The notes under the pieces were generated by a model. It was given only the letters and a program-made list of their open reading frames with translations, was not told the DNA's origin and did not search any database. A program made the translations under genes and the position numbers. From Paracoccaceae bacterium (GTDB lineage: Bacteria; Pseudomonadota; Alphaproteobacteria; Rhodobacterales; Rhodobacteraceae), in the NCBI GenBank assembly GCA_026997055.1, contig JALWJU010000623.1, forward strand, positions 1 to 9,008: a DNA stretch of 9,008 nucleotides, read 5' to 3'. Position 1 is the stretch's first letter. Every line of letters begins with the position of its first letter. This document shows, piece after piece, positions 4,892 to 9,008 of the stretch.

Positions 4892-7414
4892 TCAGAAATC
4901 CTTCCCGCTCATCTCGACCTTGAGATTCTGAGGCGACAGGCGCATGGCCAGTTCCGAGAAAGAGCTCCATGTCGAGCCCAGGAGCAGTTCTGCGCGCCCC
5001 AGGAGCAGGGCGTCGGCGAGGGCGTAGATCAATTGCTCGCTCGAGCGGTCATAGACAGGACGCGGCAGGTAGGTAACCCGGCTGCCATATACTTCCACGA
5101 AGCGATCATATGTGTCCGGCAGATCTGCTGCCAGAAATATCCGCTCGGCTCTCCCTTCGTCGATCAGGGTATCGATTCTTTTCATGAAATGCGAGAAGTG
5201 ACTCTTTGCCCGCCATTCGTGAATCAGCCTGTGACCTTCTTCGGTCCAGTTGGAAGCGTCATCATAGGTATTGTGATCCAGGCCCTTGCCCGCCTCCATG
5301 CGCACATGCGCCGACAGGTCGTTGGGGCTGCGTACGCTGGCGACGAGGTCGCGGACCGCTTCGGTGGGGGTCAGGCTGCGCAGGAAGCGGTTTTCGGCCT
5401 CCCAGTCGGAATGGGGGGAGTTCAGCACATAGGCCGAGCGGGCGTAGATGTCCTGGCTGTCGGGGGCGCTGATCGGAGCGTCCTTTTCGGCGCCATCCTC
5501 GATTTCCATGTAATTGAACACGGCGCAGCCTTCGCTGGCGGCATCCTGTACGAACGAGGCCTCGATCACGGCGCCGTCATAGTCGAACAGGTCGTCGAAC
5601 CGGCCCTCGCAATGGTGGTCCGGGTCCCAGACGATGACCAGTTCGCGGTCGGTCTTTTCGGCTATGGCCGCGGCGGAGCCGATGGCGCGCATCCGGTTTC
5701 CCAGGCCATGCTGTGCGTCAATATAGAACCGGGGTTTGCTCACCATTATCTGCGGTTGGCGCAGGGGCGGGGGTTGCGTTCCGGTCGTGTGGAAGATATC
5801 CGCCCCGGCATCCGTGAACAGGCTGTCGTCCAGATCGAGGCGGTAATGCGCGGCATCTCCATCGGCGGGCAAGGGGTCGGGCCCGAGCTTCAGCTGCGCC
5901 GGGCTGATGGGTTCGAGCGTACCCAGGCGCTCCCATTCAGGGACATAGATCAGCCCCCTGCCGGCCCTGGCAATCGCTTCGGGCAGGTCTGAAAACCCGC
6001 CGCTCAGGACGACTTCCAGCCCGTGGCTCGCGGCGGTCCGGTCGATCTGCGAGAGGATTCGGACGGTCTGGCCGTGATTTTCCAGAGCCTCTTTCGGGAG
6101 GAAGACCACGAGATACCCTGCGGGTGGCGGCTCGTGCAGGGTCGTGGATCTCAGGGACACTTCCACATCGAGCGGTCCGAGGCGGGAAAGGGGCCTTTCC
6201 AGCAAGAGGGCGAGCTGTTCCCGGTTCAGGTGCAGCACCCGCCGCCCCAATCGCCAGGACAGCAATTCAAGCGTGGCATAGTGGTCGGCATCTTTCTCGA
6301 TCGTTTCGGGGACATATGCCGGCTCCCAGCCGGTCCGGCGCAGGGTCATGTTGCCGGCGTCATCCACGGTGCCGGAAACCGGGAGCAGGGTTTCGTTCCT
6401 GGTCCAGACGGGCATGACATTCGAAAGGAAGTGATTCCGGCGAATCAGGTAAATCGTGCTCGAGGTGATTTCTTCCCGCGCGGAGCGGGGCTTGTCGTCT
6501 CCGGTATCCAGTCCGGTGCGCTCTTCGTCCGAATGGTCCAGGTGGTGGATGGTCGAGGCAGCCACATCCTGCCGGATGATGCCGATATTGACCAGGCGCT
6601 GGTAGAGGTCATCGTCGTCCCAGCCATAGGTCTTGATGAATTCGTTGAAGCCGCCGACCTTGGCCAGATCTTCCTTGTGAGCGAAGAAGAATCCGTTCAC
6701 ATGTTCCTGTCCCTTTTCCGCATTTCGCCAGTTGCCGGCAATGAAATGCTGGGGGGTCAGCTGATTCCGGGTGAAGAAATCCGCACCGAGCACGATATCG
6801 GCATCCACCTTCAGCACCTGGATGCAGCGTGCCACCCGGAAGCCGATATTGAAGGCATATGACAGGATCCAGCGCGGCTCGCTTTCGACCCGGATGACCC
6901 GGATGCGGCGATCGGTAATTCCGGCGGCGAGCAGGGATTCCCGAACCGGGATGTCCGAGGACCAGTCAACGATGACGATTTCGGTGATTGCCGCATGTGG
7001 CAGCCAGGAGGCCAGGGCCCGGATCAGATTTTCGCTGCGGTTCATGGCGCAGGTAACGAGGCTGATTCCGGGCTCGCCTTCGGCAGTGATCGGCCCCAGG
7101 CGTATCTGTTTGTCCTTTTCCGATGCCTTCCCGGTGCTGCTGCTGGCAGTATCGTTCCCGGGGGGGGCTTCGTGCGGCAGGGGGGGTCTCGACTTGCTGG
7201 TGAAGGAGGGCCAGTCAATCTCGAGCTTGTACACCCGCGCGGCGTTTTCCAGAAGCGCCATGCGCTTTTCGCGCAGTTCCGCGCTGCCGGAGGCGACCTG
7301 TGGGCAGGCGGCGAGAAGCGCTTCTCTGGCTTTTCCGTCGTCTCCGGCCATATGCGCATCATGCGCAGCCCGTAAATGCCTCCAGAATGTCATGGGATCT
7401 TGCGACAAGGCCAT
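4892..7414 (-). CDS. Two-domain glycosyltransferase: GT2/GT-A domain plus fucosyltransferase-like GT-B domain, 840 aa
   Basis: An unusually long, probably bifunctional cytoplasmic glycosyltransferase without membrane segments. Residues 1-70 are helical and charged; 75-110 form a Pro/Ser/Lys-rich linker. Residues ~115-345 form a GT2-like GT-A domain: GISLVTCAMNRSENL (116-130), ITEIVIVDWSSD (143-154), the metal-binding D-A-D (204-206), and GGFNEFIKTYGWDDDDLYQRL (254-274), the acceptor-side region typical of GT-A enzymes of the galactosyl/chondroitin type. I do not recognise residues ~380-550. Residues ~560-840 resemble NodZ/O-fucosyltransferase GT-B enzymes: YIDAQHGLGNRMRAIGSAAAIA (564-585), an H-x-R motif (HVRM, 703-706), IFLAADLPDTY (759-769), and LLGSTWSSFSELAMRLS (811-827) near the C terminus. 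I chose ATG 7414 (AGGA 10 nt upstream); TTG 7420 and ATG 7393 are alternatives. The fucose donor is inferred from family resemblance only. Confidence 0.88.
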   Translation of the reverse strand: MALSQDPMTFWRHLRAAHDAHMAGDDGKAREALLAACPQVASGSAELREKRMALLENAARVYKLEIDWPSFTSKSRPPLPHEAPPGNDTASSSTGKASEKDKQIRLGPITAEGEPGISLVTCAMNRSENLIRALASWLPHAAITEIVIVDWSSDIPVRESLLAAGITDRRIRVIRVESEPRWILSYAFNIGFRVARCIQVLKVDADIVLGADFFTRNQLTPQHFIAGNWRNAEKGQEHVNGFFFAHKEDLAKVGGFNEFIKTYGWDDDDLYQRLVNIGIIRQDVAASTIHHLDHSDEERTGLDTGDDKPRSAREEITSSTIYLIRRNHFLSNVMPVWTRNETLLPVSGTVDDAGNMTLRRTGWEPAYVPETIEKDADHYATLELLSWRLGRRVLHLNREQLALLLERPLSRLGPLDVEVSLRSTTLHEPPPAGYLVVFLPKEALENHGQTVRILSQIDRTAASHGLEVVLSGGFSDLPEAIARAGRGLIYVPEWERLGTLEPISPAQLKLGPDPLPADGDAAHYRLDLDDSLFTDAGADIFHTTGTQPPPLRQPQIMVSKPRFYIDAQHGLGNRMRAIGSAAAIAEKTDRELVIVWDPDHHCEGRFDDLFDYDGAVIEASFVQDAASEGCAVFNYMEIEDGAEKDAPISAPDSQDIYARSAYVLNSPHSDWEAENRFLRSLTPTEAVRDLVASVRSPNDLSAHVRMEAGKGLDHNTYDDASNWTEEGHRLIHEWRAKSHFSHFMKRIDTLIDEGRAERIFLAADLPDTYDRFVEVYGSRVTYLPRPVYDRSSEQLIYALADALLLGRAELLLGSTWSSFSELAMRLSPQNLKVEMSGKDF
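7160..7186 (-). repeat. Two adjacent poly-C tracts inside the glycosyltransferase coding sequence
   Basis: On the coding (minus) strand a run of 7 C (7186-7180) and a run of 8 C (7167-7160) are separated by 12 nt. They encode the Pro-rich linker R-P-P-L-P-H-E-A-P-P-G (residues ~77-86), upstream of the GT2 domain. Loss of one C would put translation into a frame that stops at 7042, before the D-A-D motif. Homopolymeric C/G runs of this length in glycosyltransferase genes are classical slippage sites. Confidence 0.6.
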
Positions 7415-7474
7415 CTCCAAATTGTCCTGCTGGGTGAATATTTCTCGAAATGAATCGTAAAGATCACGCGTGAA

Positions 7475-7503
7475 ACTATAATTTCATCCATGGAGACGTG
7501 CAA
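7475..7503 (-). promoter_or_regulatory. Candidate sigma70-type promoter for the two-domain glycosyltransferase
   Basis: On the minus strand TTGCAC (7503-7498, 3 of 6) and TATAGT (7480-7475, 5 of 6) are 17 nt apart. They lie in a clearly AT-rich stretch (7430-7490) within an otherwise GC-rich region. Transcription would start near 7468, giving a leader of about 54 nt before ATG 7414. This suggests the fusion gene can be transcribed independently of the two genes upstream of it. Confidence 0.45.
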
Positions 7504-7578
7504 GCCGAACCCGGGTAAATTTCATGGGGATGGGAAGCTCCCCGCTCATGGGGTGAGCATGGAGGGCGCTCCGGGGCG

Positions 7579-7596
7579 GTTTGCGCCGTCGCAAAC
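7579..7596. other. Hairpin just after the coiled-coil gene
   Basis: GTTTGCG and CGCAAAC form a perfect 7-bp stem around a 4-nt loop, beginning 6 nt past the TGA of the 83-residue gene (7605-7603, minus strand). The position suits transcript termination or 3'-end protection, but no U tract follows on the minus strand, so an intrinsic terminator is not established. Confidence 0.35.
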
Positions 7597-7602
7597 ACGG
7601 GA

Positions 7603-7854
7603 TCAATGGGTCCTGGTCCTGAACCGCGCCGCCAGCAGCCGCAGGGGATACGTCACGCGCCAGGAGCTGGATGAAAGCACCGCATCAAGTTGCGCCTGGA
7701 GGGCTGCATTATCGGCTTCCAGACGGCGGATCCGCTCTTCCAGGGCTTCCGGCGGGTATGCACTCGACATGTGGCGAAGCTGTCTCTGCAATGCGCGGTT
7801 TGCCCGCATGAGGCGTGCATTTTCGATGCGCTGTTGCAGGAGGTCGTCTTGCAT
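7603..7854 (-). CDS. Small coiled-coil protein with SSWRVTYPLR tail, 83 aa
   Basis: The function is unknown. The protein is almost entirely heptad-like: residues 1-30 (MQDDLLQQRIENARLMRANR... QRQLRHM), a short break at SSAYPPE, then 36-60 (ALEERIRRLEADNAALQAQLDAVL). It ends with SSSSWRVTYPLRLLAARFRTRTH. A coiled coil followed by S-x-S-W-R-x-T-x-P-L-R is a recurring appendage of bacterial glycosyltransferases and related surface-polysaccharide proteins; here it stands alone, with a basic, amphipathic end that could touch the membrane. The ATG at 7854 has GGA 9 nt upstream, and an in-frame TAG at 7881-7879 excludes a longer start. It follows the right-hand glycosyltransferase by 75 bp in the same direction and the same reading frame, so co-transcription is likely. 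A role as scaffold or partner for neighbouring glycosyltransferases is inference; it might also be a detached domain remnant. Confidence 0.75.
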   Translation of the reverse strand: MQDDLLQQRIENARLMRANRALQRQLRHMSSAYPPEALEERIRRLEADNAALQAQLDAVLSSSSWRVTYPLRLLAARFRTRTH

Positions 7855-7929
7855 GGCGTGTTTTCCGGGACTGTGCGGCTATTGGTAGTATCTTGCCGAT
7901 GCCTGCGCAAGGCTGGCGCGGTGTTCCGG

Positions 7930-9008
7930 CTACAGCGGGCCGTGGCCGAGCGCGCCTGACATGGCCTCGGCCAGCCGGGTAAATCGCGCGTTCATGTCCG
8001 CGCCGGTATCGGGTTGCAGCAGGGCGACGATCCGGGGGGCAAGCTCGGCCGTGTCGCCAAAGATGAAGGTCTCGGCGCCGTCATGGCGGGCCATTTCCTG
8101 TGCGACCAGTGTGCCATGGCGGCAGAGCAGGGGGATCGCGGCGGCGAAGCACTCGTTGGCGAGACCGGATTCCATGTCGCGGTAGCTCTCTGCCCGGTGC
8201 AGGAGGATGACGAGCCGGGCGTTGGCGAGCAGCTCGCGGTAGGCCTCCTGCTCCAGGAAGCCGGTCTGCAGGGAGACCATTGGCGACAGGCGGGCACGGA
8301 TCTGGTCGAGCAGCGGGGTGAATTGCGCTTCGGCGTCGTTCACATGCAGGGCCAGGGGCTGGTCCGGCAGGACTGCCTGAAGCCGGTCGATCAGTTCCGG
8401 CAGGTCGCCGATGCCCTTCTCGACCTTGGCATCGCCGGCATAGAGCAGGATATGCCCGCTGCCGCCGGAAGGTGAGCGGGATACGGGCCGGGCCTCGATC
8501 ATGCTCAGCGTGTAAAGTGCGACATCGCGCGCGCCCAGATGCTCAAGCTCCGCGCGCCGCGTTTCGGAGGTGGCGTGTATCCGCAGCTGCGTGATCTGTC
8601 CGGGCAGTTCGCGCAGGGCGGTCTCGAAAAGTGCCTTGCGCCCGGCATCCCGTATGGTGAAGCCTTCGGGGCCGGCCTCCAGGCCGGCGCCGGTAAGCAT
8701 GTAGAGCGACAGCGGCACTTCGAAGCGCCGCCCCCGGAGCCAGGACCAGTGCAGCACTGCCGCCAGGGTGATCGGCGTGACATTCAGCACCAGCACCCTT
8801 TCGGCGCGGGCAAGCATCGGATCCGCCCTGAGCAGAGCCAGGGCCAGGGCCTGGGCGGCGGCTTGCTCCTGGCCGGCGGCAGCGCTGTCGCCGGGCTTGC
8901 GCAGGAAGCCCTCGTAGCCGGTGGCCGGGAGCATCGCCAGCACCGGCGCTCCGGCGATCTCGGTCAGGTCGATGTCGTGATTGGTCAGTATGGCGATGTG
9001 CTCCGGCG
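7930..9008 (-). CDS. Partial GT-B (GT4-like) glycosyltransferase, C-terminal 358 aa; runs in from the right edge
   Basis: The minus-strand frame is open from the right edge (first complete codon at 9006) to TAG 7932-7930. The GTG at 8943 is probably internal, because the upstream 21 codons read EHIAILTNHDIDLTEIAGAPVL without a stop and in similar style. The C-terminal half has HILLYAGDAKVEKGIGDLPELIDRL (the YxG...KG segment of the donor-binding domain), then SLQTGFLEQEAYRELLANARLVILLH and ESYRDMESGLANECFAAAIPLLCRHGTL, the usual acidic helix plus 'A-x-x-I-P-L-L' strand. The standard E-x7-E spacing is not evident; the closest pair is E-S-G-L-A-N-E. It is therefore GT4-like by overall pattern rather than by exact motif. 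The N-terminal domain is only partly visible. The gene is first in a same-strand run with the coiled-coil gene. Confidence 0.8.
   Translation of the reverse strand, partial: PEHIAILTNHDIDLTEIAGAPVLAMLPATGYEGFLRKPGDSAAAGQEQAAAQALALALLRADPMLARAERVLVLNVTPITLAAVLHWSWLRGRRFEVPLSLYMLTGAGLEAGPEGFTIRDAGRKALFETALRELPGQITQLRIHATSETRRAELEHLGARDVALYTLSMIEARPVSRSPSGGSGHILLYAGDAKVEKGIGDLPELIDRLQAVLPDQPLALHVNDAEAQFTPLLDQIRARLSPMVSLQTGFLEQEAYRELLANARLVILLHRAESYRDMESGLANECFAAAIPLLCRHGTLVAQEMARHDGAETFIFGDTAELAPRIVALLQPDTGADMNARFTRLAEAMSGALGHGPL

Noticed and set aside
4805..5992. Plus-strand open frame of 395 codons
   Set aside because: It lies antisense to the fucosyltransferase-like half of the 840-residue protein, whose motifs are clear. 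The frame is open because of high-GC codon bias on the other strand; its product shows no domain pattern.
6023..6862. Plus-strand open frame of 279 codons
   Set aside because: Antisense shadow of the GT2 domain; no recognisable motifs.
7415..7602. Other inverted or direct repeats in the gap (runs such as GGGGAGCTTCCC and repeated GGAG/CTCC)
   Set aside because: Short and imperfect; expected in GC-rich sequence and without a consistent spacing.
7490..7888. Plus-strand open frame of 132 codons
   Set aside because: Antisense to the coiled-coil gene, which has clear heptads and a known tail motif.
1..9008. tRNA, rRNA, CRISPR, insertion sequence or attachment site
   Set aside because: No cloverleaf, regularly spaced repeats, transposase motifs or terminal inverted repeats were seen by reading both strands.

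Overview
The window looks like a stretch of alphaproteobacterial chromosome. It is GC-rich with strongly GC-biased third codon positions, its genes are compact, and its coiled-coil/glycosyltransferase style is common in Rhodobacterales; this placement is inferred from composition and protein style, not from a marker gene. It reads as part of a surface or secreted glycan locus. Six protein genes are supportable. Four, possibly five, act on sugars: two GT4-type GT-B glycosyltransferases, one two-domain glycosyltransferase, one polysaccharide pyruvyl transferase-family protein and one edge-truncated GT-B protein. The other genes are a small coiled-coil protein and the start of a secreted-type beta-propeller protein.

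Layout from left to right: (1) 1-734, minus strand, is the first ~244 codons of a beta-propeller-like protein without a signal peptide, running off the left edge. (2) 735-968 is a divergent intergenic region with a candidate minus-strand promoter. (3) 969-2282 and 2279-3535, plus strand, are two GT4 glycosyltransferases joined by an ATGA overlap, so translationally coupled. (4) 3516-4655, minus strand, is a pyruvyl transferase-family gene that overlaps the previous gene tail-to-tail by 20 bp and is visibly more AT-rich than its neighbours. (5) 4656-4891 is non-coding, with a candidate promoter and a hairpin in the leader of that gene. (6) 4892-7414, minus strand, is an 840-residue fusion of an N-terminal GT2/GT-A domain to a C-terminal domain resembling NodZ/O-fucosyltransferases; its interdomain coding sequence near the N terminus carries two adjacent poly-C tracts. 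(7) 7415-7602 is non-coding with a good candidate promoter and a hairpin. (8) 7603-7854, minus strand, is an 83-residue coiled-coil protein with an S-S-W-R-V-T-Y-P-L-R tail motif. (9) 7930-9008, minus strand, is the C-terminal part of a GT-B protein running in from the right edge.

Taken together, the glycosyltransferases would build an oligosaccharide or polysaccharide, the fusion protein would add two sugars or one sugar plus a fucose-like residue, and the pyruvyl transferase would cap it with an acidic ketal. The acceptor is unknown. No polymerase, flippase, ABC exporter or sugar-nucleotide synthesis gene lies inside the window, so the type of glycan cannot be decided here. The most checkable unusual points are the twin poly-C tracts, the glycosyltransferase fusion, the AT-rich pyruvyl transferase island, the stand-alone coiled-coil tail protein, and two in-frame amber codons after the right-hand glycosyltransferase. 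No RNA genes, insertion sequences, CRISPR arrays or attachment sites were seen.
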